A stretch of 46,076 nt of DNA from Streptomyces sp. CT34 (GTDB taxonomy: Bacteria > Actinomycetota > Actinomycetes > Streptomycetales > Streptomycetaceae): assembly GCF_000805335.1 (NCBI RefSeq), contig NZ_KN708638.1, positions 2,779,312-2,825,387 on the forward strand, read 5' to 3'. This document shows positions 17,417 to 26,450 of this stretch, piece after piece. The notes below the pieces were generated by a model. It was not told the DNA's origin and ran no database searches. It saw nothing but the letters and a program-made list of their open reading frames with translations. Within the stretch, counting starts at the first letter, position 1. Each line of letters starts with the position of its first letter. Both the position numbers and the translations under genes were made by a program.

Positions 17417-20400
17417 GTGCGAGTCCGGGGCGTATGGGGCGGCGGCAGGGCCGGCGCGACGGGCAGGAGGAGCACCCGGGCACGGGTGGCCGGGACCACC
17501 GCACTGGCGGCGGCGGTGATCGGCGGTCTGCTGGGCGGCGTACCGAGCGCCCAGGCGGCGCCCGCCGCCCCCGCCGCCGGGACGCCCGACCAGCCGGACC
17601 GGCCGGCCGGCGCCGGGCAGCTGCCCGCCGTCTGGCCCCGGCCCCAGTCGCTCCGGCAGCTCGGCACGGCCGTACCGCTCGGCGGGCCGGCCGTCCTGGT
17701 GGCCGCGCCGGACACCGACCCGTACGCCCTCGACGTGCTGCGCGGGCTGCTGCGGGACGCCGGGGTGCGGACCGTCCGCCAGGCGGCGCCCGGCGACCGG
17801 CTGCCCGCGGACGGGCCGGTGTTCCTCGTCGGCGGCGCCCCGGCGGACGGCGCGCTGCGGGCGCTGCGGGTGCCGGCGCGCGGCGATCTGCCGTCCGGCG
17901 GCTACCGGCTCGCCGTCGGCCAGGTCTCCGGACGGGACACCGTCGCGCTGGACGGCGTCGGCGCGGACGGCCTCTTCCACGCCGCGCAGACGCTCCGCCA
18001 ACTCGTCGCGGACGGCCCCGACGGAGGGCGGCAGCTCGCCTCGGTGGCCGTCCGGGACTGGCCCGCGACGGCGGGCCGGGGCACCACCGAGGGGGTCTAC
18101 GGGCAGCCGTGGACGCGGGCGCAGCGGCTCGCCCAGCTGGACTTCATGGGCCGTACGAAGCAGAACCAGTACCTGTACGCGCCGGGCGACGACCCCTACC
18201 GGCAGGCGCAGTGGCGCGACCCGTACCCGGCCGAGCAGCGCGCCGACTTCCGGGCGCTCGCCGAGCGGGCCCGCGCCAACCACGTGACGCTGGGCTGGGC
18301 GGTCGCCCCCGGCCAGGCGATGTGCCTGTCGTCCGAGGAGGATCTGCGGGCGCTGCGCCGCAAGGTGGACGCGATGTGGGCGCTGGGGGTGCGCGCCTTC
18401 CAGCTCCAGTTCCAGGACGTCAGCTACAGCGAGTGGCACTGCGGTGCCGACGAGGAGACCTTCGGCACCGGCCCGCAGGCCGCCGCCAAGGCGCAGGCCG
18501 GGGTCGCCAACGCGCTGGCCCGGCACCTCGCCGAGCGCCATCCGGGGGCCGCGCCGCTGTCGCTGATGCCGACCGAGTACTACCAGGACGGTGCGACGGC
18601 GTACCGCGGTGCGCTGGCGGCGGCGCTCAACGACCGGGTGGAGGTGGCCTGGACGGGCGTGGGGGTGGTGCCGCGGACCATCACCGGAGGGGAACTGTCC
18701 GCCGCCCGCCAGGCGTTCGGCCATCCGCTGGTCACCATGGACAACTACCCGGTCAACGACTACGCCCGGGACCGGATCTTCCTCGGCCCGTACACCGGGC
18801 GCGAACCGGCGGTGGCCACCGGCTCGGCGGCGCTGCTGGCCAACGCCATGGAGCAACCGGTCGCCTCCCGGATCCCGCTGTTCACCGCCGCCGACTACGC
18901 CTGGAACCCCCGCGACTACCGCCCGGCGCAGTCCTGGGACGCGGCCGTCGACGACCTGGCGGGCGCCGACCAGGGGGCCCGTACGGCGCTGCGCACGCTG
19001 GCCGGCAACGCGTCCTCGTCGCAGCTGGACCGCGACGAGTCGGCCTACCTCCGGCCGCTGCTGGACCGCTTCTGGAAGACCCGCGAGGCGGCGATCAACC
19101 ACGGCGGCGAGGGCGGTGACCCGGACTTCGCCGGGGCCGCCGAGGCACTGCGGGCCGCCTTCCGCGCCATGGCCGCCGCACCGAAGGGCCTGAACTCCGA
19201 CCTGCGGGCCGAAGTCGGGCCGTGGGCCGCGCAGTTGGGCCGCTACGGCAGCGCCGGGGAGCAGGCCGTGGACACCCTGCTGGCGCAGGCGCACGGCGAC
19301 GGGGACGCGGCCTGGGCGGCACAGCGCGCGGTGCTCCGGCTGCGTACGGAGATCAGGCAGAGCCCGGCCACGGTCGGCACCGGTGTGCTCGGGCCGTTCC
19401 TGGACCGGGCGATGGCCGAGGCGGACGCCTGGACCGGCGCCCGCGACACCGTCCCGCGGCCGGCGCGGGGCGCCGATCCGGCGTCGCTGACCGTCCCCTT
19501 CCCGCGGGCCCGGCCGCTGTCCGCGGTCACCGCGCTGACCGAGCCGGGCCCGGCCGCGGGCGCGGTCTCCCTGGAGGCGCATGTGCCGGGCAGCGGCTGG
19601 CAGCGCCTCGGGCAGCTCTCGGCGACCGGCTGGACGGAATCGCACACGGCCGGGGTGCGCGCCGACGCGGTACGGCTGACCTGGGCGAAGGGCGCCCAGG
19701 CGCCGTCCGTGCACGCGCTGACGCCGTGGTTCGACGACACCCCCCGGGCCGGACTGGAGCTGTCCCGCAAGGAGACCGACGCGGAGACCGGCGGCAGCGC
19801 CACGGTCGACGCCCGGGTGTTCTCCCACCGCCCGTCCGACGTCCACGACGCGCTCGCGGTCAAGGCCCCCAAGGGCTTCACCGTCCACGCGCCGAAGGAG
19901 GTGACCGCGCCCCGCGGCGGCACCGCCACCGTCCCGCTCGCGGTGGACGTCCCCAAGGACGCCCCGTCCGGGACGTACGACATCGCCGTGGGCTTCGCGG
20001 GCCAGGAGCGGCATCTGACGGTCCGGGTCTATCCGCCCACCGGCGGCCCCGACCTGGCGCGCGGCGCGGACACCACCTCCTCCGGCGACGAGACCGACGA
20101 CTTCCCGGCGTCCGCGGCCACCGACGGCGACCCTAAGACCCGCTGGTCCTCCCCCGCCGAGGACAACGCCTGGCTCCAGTTCGCGCTCCCCCGCCCCACC
20201 CGCCTGGGCCTGGTGGTCCTCAACTGGCAGGACGCCTACGCCGCCGCCTACCGCATCCAGGTGTCGTCCGACGGCCGCACCTGGCGCACCGCCGCCACGG
20301 TCCGCGACGGCAAGGGGGGCCGGGAGGCGATCCGGATGGACGCCAAGGACGCCCGCTTCGTGCGGATCCAGGGGGACAGGCGGGCCACCCGGTTCGGGTA

Positions 20401-20446
20401 CTCGCTGTGGGAGGTGGAGGCGTACGCGGTGACGCCGGGCGGCTGA
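17417..20446 (+). CDS. Secreted GH84-like beta-N-acetylglucosaminidase-domain protein
   Basis: 1009 residues. The GTG at 17417 (GAGGAG upstream) gives a classic Sec signal: basic N-terminus, hydrophobic TALAAAVIGGLLGG, cleavage after SAQA. Next come a GH20/84 N-terminal alpha/beta domain (about 60-190), a GH84-like TIM barrel (about 200-490: RGTTEGVYGQPWT, NQYLYAPGDDPYR, TEYYQDG, WTGVGVVPR), helical and beta linker regions, and a C-terminal F5/8 type C (discoidin) carbohydrate-binding domain (about 880-1005). The usual GH84 catalytic Asp-Asp pair aligns with Q333-D334 in LQFQDVS, so standard O-GlcNAcase chemistry is uncertain. Likely acts on extracellular amino-sugar glycans. Confidence 0.85.
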   Translation: MRVRGVWGGGRAGATGRRSTRARVAGTTALAAAVIGGLLGGVPSAQAAPAAPAAGTPDQPDRPAGAGQLPAVWPRPQSLRQLGTAVPLGGPAVLVAAPDTDPYALDVLRGLLRDAGVRTVRQAAPGDRLPADGPVFLVGGAPADGALRALRVPARGDLPSGGYRLAVGQVSGRDTVALDGVGADGLFHAAQTLRQLVADGPDGGRQLASVAVRDWPATAGRGTTEGVYGQPWTRAQRLAQLDFMGRTKQNQYLYAPGDDPYRQAQWRDPYPAEQRADFRALAERARANHVTLGWAVAPGQAMCLSSEEDLRALRRKVDAMWALGVRAFQLQFQDVSYSEWHCGADEETFGTGPQAAAKAQAGVANALARHLAERHPGAAPLSLMPTEYYQDGATAYRGALAAALNDRVEVAWTGVGVVPRTITGGELSAARQAFGHPLVTMDNYPVNDYARDRIFLGPYTGREPAVATGSAALLANAMEQPVASRIPLFTAADYAWNPRDYRPAQSWDAAVDDLAGADQGARTALRTLAGNASSSQLDRDESAYLRPLLDRFWKTREAAINHGGEGGDPDFAGAAEALRAAFRAMAAAPKGLNSDLRAEVGPWAAQLGRYGSAGEQAVDTLLAQAHGDGDAAWAAQRAVLRLRTEIRQSPATVGTGVLGPFLDRAMAEADAWTGARDTVPRPARGADPASLTVPFPRARPLSAVTALTEPGPAAGAVSLEAHVPGSGWQRLGQLSATGWTESHTAGVRADAVRLTWAKGAQAPSVHALTPWFDDTPRAGLELSRKETDAETGGSATVDARVFSHRPSDVHDALAVKAPKGFTVHAPKEVTAPRGGTATVPLAVDVPKDAPSGTYDIAVGFAGQERHLTVRVYPPTGGPDLARGADTTSSGDETDDFPASAATDGDPKTRWSSPAEDNAWLQFALPRPTRLGLVVLNWQDAYAAAYRIQVSSDGRTWRTAATVRDGKGGREAIRMDAKDARFVRIQGDRRATRFGYSLWEVEAYAVTPGG

Positions 20447-20475
20447 GCGCCGGCCCGGGGCGCCGGGGAAACGCC

Positions 20476-20504
20476 GTGGTGGGGGCCGCCAAGGCCCCCA
20501 CCAC
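20476..20504. terminator. Bidirectional hairpin between the GH84 and HNH genes
   Basis: A perfect 12-bp stem (GTGGTGGGGGCC) with loop GCCAA lies between convergent genes. Confidence 0.8.
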
Positions 20505-20518
20505 GACAAAACCCGGAT

Positions 20519-21055
20519 CTACGCCGATACGGCATCGATCCGGGCCAAGGCGTCATCCGCGCCGTACGGCTGCAAGTAGGGCAGCCAGCGCGGGTCCCTA
20601 TGGCCCGTGCCGATGATCCGCCACGCCAGTCCTGACGGCGGGGCGGGCTGATGGCGCAGCCGCCAGCCGATCTCGGCGACATGGCGGTCCGCCTTGACGT
20701 GATTGCACCGCCGGCAGGCGGCGACGACGTTCTCCCAGGTGTGCTGGCCGCCGCGACTGCGCGGGATGACGTGGTCGACGCTGGTTGCGACGCCACCGCA
20801 GTACATACAGCGCCCGCCGTCACGCGCGAACAGCGCCCGGCGGGTCAGCGGAACGGGGCCACGAAAGGGCACTCTCACAAACCGCTTCAAGCGGACCACG
20901 CTCGGAGCCGGTATCACACGGGTGGCGCTGTGCATCAGGGCGCCGGACTCCTCGAGGCTGACGGCCTTCTCATTGAGCACGAGGATGAGCGCGCGGCGGA
21001 GCGGTACGACGCCGAGCGGCTCGTACGACGCGTTGAGGACCAGGACATGCGGCAC
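20519..21055 (-). CDS. HNH endonuclease
   Basis: 178 residues. The core is C83-x2-C86 ... D94-H95 ... N109 ... C114-x2-C117-N118-H119, a zinc-bound HNH/McrA-type nuclease fold. The GTG at 21055 follows AAGGAGG with 5-bp spacing; the protein then begins PHVLVLNASYEPLGVVPLRR, as in the widespread actinobacterial chromosomal HNH family. No phage genes or methyltransferase are nearby, so it is a housekeeping-type nuclease of unknown role (DNA repair is an inference). Divergent from the MscS gene. Confidence 0.88.
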   Translation of the reverse strand: MPHVLVLNASYEPLGVVPLRRALILVLNEKAVSLEESGALMHSATRVIPAPSVVRLKRFVRVPFRGPVPLTRRALFARDGGRCMYCGGVATSVDHVIPRSRGGQHTWENVVAACRRCNHVKADRHVAEIGWRLRHQPAPPSGLAWRIIGTGHRDPRWLPYLQPYGADDALARIDAVSA

Positions 21056-21342
21056 GGATGCCTCCTTGTACGCCGGCGGCGCGTGGCTCGCGCCGGGACG
21101 ATCTCCCCACAGTGTCCCCCGGTGCCTGGTCGGAGCGCCACCATGACCGGGTAACGGGCCGGAGGTGTTTTCCACCACACCGGCGCAGATCCCGCCGGAT
21201 CCGGCTCTTTCCGGGCGTTCCGGCGCCGTATCGATCGAACACAGGCACGGTCTGCCCCTGTTGCCCCGTTAGTGTGGTGGCCTGTCCGGCCCTTCGGGTG
21301 CCACCGCGGCCGGGCCTGCTGTCCCTCACGGAAGGTTCCGCT

Positions 21343-22443
21343 GTGTACTGGTCCGCTTCGTCGGCCGCCGCCGCGCCGCTGCACACCGCCGCGGCCGGCT
21401 CCACCGGCCCCACCTCCCTCGACGAGGCCACCCAGAAGGCCACCAACGCCGCCGGCTGGGTGCAGGCGAACTGGGGGACGTGGGTCACGTCCGCCCTCCA
21501 GATCCTGCTGATCCTCGTCATCGCGGTGGTCCTGCGGCATGTGATCCGCCGCACCATCACCAAGCTCATCGAGCGGATGAACCGCACCGCTGCCGCCGCC
21601 CAGGGCACCGCGCTGGGCGGGCTGCTGGTCAACGCCGAGCGGCGGCGGCAGCGCTCCGAGGCGATCGGTTCGGTGCTGCGCAGCGTCGCATCCTTCGTGA
21701 TCATGGGCACGGCGGCGCTGACCGTGCTGTCCGTCCTCCAGATCAACCTGGCCCCGCTGCTGGCCAGCGCGGGGGTCGCCGGTGTCGCGATCGGTTTCGG
21801 CGCCCGCAACCTGGTCACCGACTTCCTGTCGGGCGTCTTCATGATCCTGGAGGACCAGTACGGCGTCGGCGACGAGATCGACGCGGGCGTGGCCACCGGT
21901 ACGGTCATCGAGGTCGGCCTGCGGGTCACCAAGCTGCGCGGCGCCAACGGCGCGATCTGGTACATCCGCAACGGCGAGGTCAAGCGGATCGGCAACCTCA
22001 GCCAGGGCTGGTCCACCGCCAGTGTCGACGTACTGATAGCCGCCGACCAGGACCTGGAGCGGGCCCGCGAGGTGATCACCGACGCCGGCGAGGAGATGTC
22101 CAGGGCCGAGCCCTGGAACGAGCAGCTGTGGGAGCCGGTGGAGGTGCTCGGCCTGCGCGAGGTCTCGCTGGAGACCGTCACCGTCGCCGTCTCGGCCAAG
22201 ACCATGCCCGGCAAGTCCGCCGGCGTGGAGCGCGAGCTGCGCTGGCGCATCAAGCACGCGCTGGACGCGGCCGGCATCCACCTCGCACCGCGCCCGGCCG
22301 CCGAGGAGGAGGACGCGGCGCCCGCCGACCCGGCCGCCGGGATGACCGCCCCCTCGGCCCTGGGCAACCCGACGTCCCCGCAGTCCATGAAGTCGAACCC
22401 GATCCCGCCACCGCAGCTGGAGAAGCCGCAGTCGGAGAAGTAG
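21343..22443 (+). CDS. MscS-family mechanosensitive ion channel
   Basis: 366 residues. TM1 about 43-63 (ALQILLILVIAVVLRHVI), TM2/TM3 about 105-160 ending in the pore helix and MscS signature GFGARNLVTDFLSGVF, then the cytoplasmic beta domain (ILEDQYGVGDEI, TVIEVGLRVTKLRG, WYIRNGEV) and a Pro-rich tail. It should release solutes on hypo-osmotic shock. The GTG at 21343 is the first start that precedes the conserved part, with only a weak GGAAGG upstream, so the exact start is uncertain. Confidence 0.9.
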   Translation: MYWSASSAAAAPLHTAAAGSTGPTSLDEATQKATNAAGWVQANWGTWVTSALQILLILVIAVVLRHVIRRTITKLIERMNRTAAAAQGTALGGLLVNAERRRQRSEAIGSVLRSVASFVIMGTAALTVLSVLQINLAPLLASAGVAGVAIGFGARNLVTDFLSGVFMILEDQYGVGDEIDAGVATGTVIEVGLRVTKLRGANGAIWYIRNGEVKRIGNLSQGWSTASVDVLIAADQDLERAREVITDAGEEMSRAEPWNEQLWEPVEVLGLREVSLETVTVAVSAKTMPGKSAGVERELRWRIKHALDAAGIHLAPRPAAEEEDAAPADPAAGMTAPSALGNPTSPQSMKSNPIPPPQLEKPQSEK

Positions 22444-22447
22444 TCCG

Positions 22448-22493
22448 GCAGGACAGAGGGGGTGCGATGCACGTCGCGCCCCCTCTGTCCTGC
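22448..22493 (+). terminator. Terminator after the MscS gene
   Basis: A 15-bp perfect stem (GCAGGACAGAGGGGG with CCCCCTCTGTCCTGC) and 16-nt loop lie 4 bp after the stop codon. Confidence 0.78.
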
Positions 22494-22770
22494 GTACCCT
22501 CCCCCGCCTCGTGTGCCGGATGTCGGCGCCGCCGGTCCGTACGGGACGACGCCCCGCGCGGCCGGTGCGCACGACGAGGGACCCGGGGATCCCTCGGGCG
22601 GGAGGGGGCGCGCCGGCCGACCACCGGGCGCCCCCTTCGTCATCTCCGGCCCGCGGGACGCCCGTTGCCCGCTCCCGGCTCCGCCGCGGACGGCGCCCCG
22701 TGCGCGGCGCGCGGCGGGCGAATCCGCTGCCGAAACCATTGACGCGCCCCTGATGTGCCGCCTACCTTCC
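22494..22770. other. Non-coding region upstream of csnR
   Basis: Holds a small hairpin (CGAGGGA at 22575 pairing with TCCCTCG at 22590) and otherwise only GC-rich frames with no conserved protein sequence. The csn promoter should lie at its right end, just before the operator. Confidence 0.4.
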
Positions 22771-22796
22771 CTTCCAGAAATTGGAAGGTTTCCTAA
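22771..22796. promoter_or_regulatory. CsnR (ROK) operator, overlapping inverted repeats
   Basis: TTGGAAGGTTTCCTAA (22781-22796) resembles the TTAGGAAA/TTTCCTAA palindromes bound by Streptomyces ROK repressors. It overlaps a second repeat CTTCCA-GAAAT-TGGAAG (22771-22787). The site lies 24 bp before the csnR ATG, consistent with autorepression of the whole operon. Confidence 0.65.
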
Positions 22797-22819
22797 CAGA
22801 CACCGGGTGGGCAGCGACC

Positions 22820-24007
22820 ATGGACGCAGCAGGACAGGGAACTCCGGGCACACCGCGGGTACTCCGGGCGATGAACGACCGGGCCGCGCTGAACCTGCTG
22901 GTGTCCCAGGGACCGCTGACCCGCACCCGGATCGGCGAGCTGACCGGCCTGTCGAAACCCACCGCCTCCCAGCTCCTGGCCCGGCTCGCCGCCGCCGGAC
23001 TGGTGCGCACGACCGGGAACGTCACCGGCCGACCGGGCCCCAACGCCCAGCTGTACGAGGTCAATCCGCTGGCCGCACACGTCGCCGCGCTCGCCGTCGA
23101 CCCGCTCGGCATCACCGCCGCCGTCGCCGACATCACCGGCCGGGCCCTCGGGGAGGCACGCGTGGGCACCGACGCGGTCGCCGAGGACACCCCGCATCGC
23201 ACCGCCCACCTGGTGGCCAGGGCCGTCGACGAGGCGCTGCACAAGGCCGGGCTGGACCGCGAGCGGCTGCACCGCGCGGTCATCGGCACGCCCGGCGCGC
23301 TCGACCCGCAGACCGGCCGGCTGCGCTACGCCCCCCACCTCCCCGGCTGGCAGTCGCGGGCCCTGAAGGAAGAACTGGCCGCCGTCCTCGGCATCCCCCT
23401 CGTCATCGAGAACGACGTCAACCTGGCCGCGGTCGCCGAGCAACACGACGGCGCCGCCCAGGACTTCGACGACTTCGTCCTGGTGTGGGCCGACGAGGGC
23501 GTCGGCGCCGCGATCGTACTGGGCGGCCGGCTGCTGCGCGGCGCCACCGGCGGCGCCGGCGAGATCGGCTACATGCCGCTGCCGGGCGCCCCGCTGGCCC
23601 GCGGCGGCGACCGCAGCGCCGCCCGGCCGGACGCCGGCGGCGGCTTCCAGCGGCTCGTCGGGGCGCCGAGCGTCATCGAACTGGCCCGGGAATACGGGGC
23701 GTCGCAGGTCCGCACCGTCGCCGGAGCGCTGGCGCGGGACGACGTGCGCGCGGAGGTGGCACGGCGGCTGGCGACCGGGCTGGCGGCGATCGTCGCGGTC
23801 GTCGACCCGCGGCTGGTGGTGCTCTCCGGCGAGGTCCCGCAGGCCGGCGGCGAGGCCCTGCGCGCCCTGGTCGAGGAGGAGTTCACCGGGCTCGCACTGC
23901 CCCGCCCCGAAATCCGCATCAGCGACATCGCGGGCAACCCCATCCTCACCGGCGCCCTCCGCACGGCGCTCGCCGAGGCCCGCGACGCGGTGTTCGACAC
24001 CGCATGA
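22820..24007 (+). CDS. csnR: ROK-family transcriptional repressor of the csn operon
   Basis: 395 residues. N-terminal winged helix (about 12-75: LTRTRIGELTGLSKPTASQL), then an actin-fold ROK domain (VIENDVNLAAVAE; ADEGVGAAIVLGG; GGAGEIGYMPL). The usual CxCGxxGC zinc motif of sugar-kinase ROK proteins is absent, which fits a repressor. CsnR of S. lividans represses the chitosanase gene csnA and its own operon. I assign the name from the identical gene order R-E-F-G-H-K. The ATG at 22820 is preferred over the TTG at 22781, which lies in the operator. The stop lies inside an 11-bp tandem repeat. Confidence 0.85.
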   Translation: MDAAGQGTPGTPRVLRAMNDRAALNLLVSQGPLTRTRIGELTGLSKPTASQLLARLAAAGLVRTTGNVTGRPGPNAQLYEVNPLAAHVAALAVDPLGITAAVADITGRALGEARVGTDAVAEDTPHRTAHLVARAVDEALHKAGLDRERLHRAVIGTPGALDPQTGRLRYAPHLPGWQSRALKEELAAVLGIPLVIENDVNLAAVAEQHDGAAQDFDDFVLVWADEGVGAAIVLGGRLLRGATGGAGEIGYMPLPGAPLARGGDRSAARPDAGGGFQRLVGAPSVIELAREYGASQVRTVAGALARDDVRAEVARRLATGLAAIVAVVDPRLVVLSGEVPQAGGEALRALVEEEFTGLALPRPEIRISDIAGNPILTGALRTALAEARDAVFDTA

Positions 24008-24056
24008 GCACCGCATGAGCACCGCACGCGCACCCCGTGAGCACCACATGAGCCCC
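24002..24056 (+). repeat. Five 11-bp tandem repeats at the csnR/csnE junction
   Basis: The unit GCATGAGCACC occurs twice perfectly (24002-24012, 24013-24023) and three times with changes up to 24056. The csnR stop TGA is in the first unit. Several units contain ATGA or GTGA. Confidence 0.85.
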
Positions 24057-24136
24057 ACACGCGGCCGACCGGCCGCCGCCGCACCGCCGTTACCGCCCGG
24101 TCCGCACCGCACTCCCCTGCCGCAAAGGATGGCGCC

Positions 24137-25477
24137 ATGCCCCTCCCGCGTCTGCGTACCTGCCTGCCGGCGGCACTGGCCGGCGCCGGACTGCTCCTGA
24201 CGGGCTGCGCCAACCCCGCCATCGGCAGCGACCGCGACGACCCCACCGCACCGGTCACCCTGAAGTTCTGGCACGGCTGGTCGAACGCGGGCGAGGTGAA
24301 AGCCATCGACGACAGCATCGCCCGCTTCGAGAAACTGCACCCCAACATCCGGGTGCGGGCCACCGGAAACGTCACCGACGACACCATGAACCAGGCACTG
24401 CGGGCCGGCGGCGACGACGCACCCGACGTCGTCTCGTCGTTCACCACCAACAACGTGGGCCAGTACTGCTCCACCGGAACGTGGGCGGACCTCGACCCCT
24501 TTCTCAAGAAGACCGGAGTGGTGAAGGAGAAGGTCTTTCCCCGACCGCTCCTCGCCTATACGCAGTACCGCGGAAAACAGTGCGCCCTGCCGCTGCTCGC
24601 CGACACCTACGGGCTCTACTACAACAAGGACGCCTTCGAAAAAGCCGGCATCACCCGCCCCCCGCACACCATGTCCGAACTGAAAAGGGACGCCGTCGAA
24701 CTCACCCGGCGCACCAAGGATGGGTCGTACCGGCAGCTCGGATTCATGCCCAACTTCCGCCTCTACCAGAACAGTCCGGACCGGCTGTTCGCCCAGTGGG
24801 GCCCCACCTATTTCGACCGGAACGGCAAGGCAAAGCTGGCGAAGGACCCGGCGGCCAAGGAATTCTTCACCACCCAGCGGGAACTGATCGACGCCCAGGG
24901 CGGCTACCGCCCGACGGAGAGGTTCCGCACCACCTTCGGTGACGAGATGTCCTCGCAGAACGCCTTCCTGACCCAGAAGGTGGCCATGCACATGGACGGC
25001 GAATGGCGCGGCCTGATGCTGAAGAAGGCCCGTGCGCCGTTCGCCTGGGGCGCCGCGCCGATGCCGGTACCGGACGACCGGGCCGACACCTACGGCCGCG
25101 GCTATCTCACCGGAACGGTCGCCGGTATCGCCCACAGCAGCCGGCACCAGAACGCCGCCTGGGAACTGGTGAAATTTCTGACCGTGGACACCGACCAGGT
25201 CGTCGCCCTCGCCAACGCCCTCCACAACGTCCCGTCGACCAACGCCGCGCTCACCTCCCCGAAACTGGACGCCGATCCGGCCTTCCGCACCTTCCTCGGC
25301 ATCACCGCGAATCCGCACAGCACCGCACTGCCGCCGTCCGACAACGGCGGCCAATACGTCACCGCACTCAAGGACTTCGCCTACGACGTCGAAGCCGGAA
25401 AGGTCCGCGACCTCGGCGCGGGACTCCGCAGGCTCGACGCACAGATCGACGCCGACAACCTCCAGTCCGAGAACTGA
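24137..25477 (+). CDS. csnE: ABC transporter sugar-binding lipoprotein
   Basis: 446 residues. Lipoprotein signal with lipobox LLLTGC (C24 lipidated), then a family 1 extracellular solute-binding fold (VTLKFWHGWSN; DAPDVVSS; ADTYGLYYNKDAFEKAG; AMHMDGEW). It captures chitosan/glucosamine oligosaccharides at the membrane surface if the csn assignment is right. AAAGGATGG precedes the ATG. It lies 130 bp after csnR, with repeats in the gap, and 12 bp before csnF. No ATPase is encoded; a shared MsiK-type ATPase is expected for streptomycete sugar importers. Confidence 0.9.
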   Translation: MPLPRLRTCLPAALAGAGLLLTGCANPAIGSDRDDPTAPVTLKFWHGWSNAGEVKAIDDSIARFEKLHPNIRVRATGNVTDDTMNQALRAGGDDAPDVVSSFTTNNVGQYCSTGTWADLDPFLKKTGVVKEKVFPRPLLAYTQYRGKQCALPLLADTYGLYYNKDAFEKAGITRPPHTMSELKRDAVELTRRTKDGSYRQLGFMPNFRLYQNSPDRLFAQWGPTYFDRNGKAKLAKDPAAKEFFTTQRELIDAQGGYRPTERFRTTFGDEMSSQNAFLTQKVAMHMDGEWRGLMLKKARAPFAWGAAPMPVPDDRADTYGRGYLTGTVAGIAHSSRHQNAAWELVKFLTVDTDQVVALANALHNVPSTNAALTSPKLDADPAFRTFLGITANPHSTALPPSDNGGQYVTALKDFAYDVEAGKVRDLGAGLRRLDAQIDADNLQSEN

Positions 25478-25488
25478 CGGAGCGCCCC

Positions 25489-26445
25489 ATGGCAGCCACC
25501 ACGACCACCGCGCCCGCGCTGCGCCGCAAACGCACCCGCGAACGCCTGCGCATTCTGGGGTTCCTCTCCCCCTGGCTCGTCGGCTTCACGGTCTTCTTCG
25601 GATATCCGCTGATCGCCACCGGCTATTTCTCGTTCATGCACTACAACCAGATCGAGCGGCCCGCATTCGTGGGCCTGCGGAACTGGACCTACGTCCTGAC
25701 CCAGATGCCGCTGTTCGGGCCGGCGCTGTGGAACACGCTCTGGCTGGTCGTGGTGATGGTCGCGCTGCGGGTCGTCTTCGGACTGGGCATCGGCCTCCTC
25801 ATCACCACGATCAAGTCCGGCGCCGGCTTCTTCCGCACCGCGTTCTACCTGCCGTATCTGGCGCCCCCGGTGGCCGCCACCGTCGCCTTCGTCTTCCTGC
25901 TCAACCCGGCGACCGGCCCGGTCAACGCCATCCTCGGCGCCGCCGGCCTCCCCACGCCCTCGTGGTTCAACGACCCCCACTGGGCCAAGCCGTCCCTCGT
26001 CCTGCTGTCCCTGTGGGGCATCGGCGACCTGATGGTGATCTTCATGGCGGCGCTGCTCGACGTACCGAAGGAGCAGTACGAGGCCGCCGAGCTGGACGGG
26101 GCCGGCGCCTGGGGGAAGTTCCGCTACGTCACCTGGCCGTCGATCACCCCGATCGTGCTGTTCGCGGTGGTCACCGGCGTCGTCCAGACCATGCAGTACT
26201 ACACCCAGGCACTGGTCGCCGGAAAACTCGCCTCCGGCGTCTCCATCGGGCCCGGCACCGTCATCCAGCCCGGCTACCCGGACCACGCCACGCTCACCGT
26301 CCCGCAGCTCGTCTACTCCCTGGGCTTCGAGAACTTCAACACCGGCGCGGCCTGTGCGCTCTCCCTCGTGCTGTTCGCCCTCGCGATGGCCGTCACCACC
26401 CTGCTGATGCGCAAGCGCGCCGGCCTGCTCCCGGCGGAGGACTGA
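25489..26445 (+). CDS. csnF: ABC sugar transporter permease 1
   Basis: 318 residues, MalF-type inner-membrane permease with about six TM helices (first: FLSPWLVGFTVFFGYPL). The cytoplasmic EAA loop that docks the ATPase is YEAAELDGAGAWGKFRYVTW. The ATG at 25489 follows GACGGAG, 11 bp after the csnE stop, so translation is coupled. It partners with CsnG to form the channel. Confidence 0.93.
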   Translation: MAATTTTAPALRRKRTRERLRILGFLSPWLVGFTVFFGYPLIATGYFSFMHYNQIERPAFVGLRNWTYVLTQMPLFGPALWNTLWLVVVMVALRVVFGLGIGLLITTIKSGAGFFRTAFYLPYLAPPVAATVAFVFLLNPATGPVNAILGAAGLPTPSWFNDPHWAKPSLVLLSLWGIGDLMVIFMAALLDVPKEQYEAAELDGAGAWGKFRYVTWPSITPIVLFAVVTGVVQTMQYYTQALVAGKLASGVSIGPGTVIQPGYPDHATLTVPQLVYSLGFENFNTGAACALSLVLFALAMAVTTLLMRKRAGLLPAED

Positions 26446-26450
26446 ACCGC

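Noticed and set aside
17207..20509. 1100-codon minus-strand open frame opposite the GH84 gene
   Set aside because: Antisense shadow caused by GC-rich third positions; no domain, signal or ribosome site.
22781..22819. TTG start for csnR at 22781
   Set aside because: The codon lies inside the operator and adds unconserved residues; the ATG at 22820 precedes the conserved helix.
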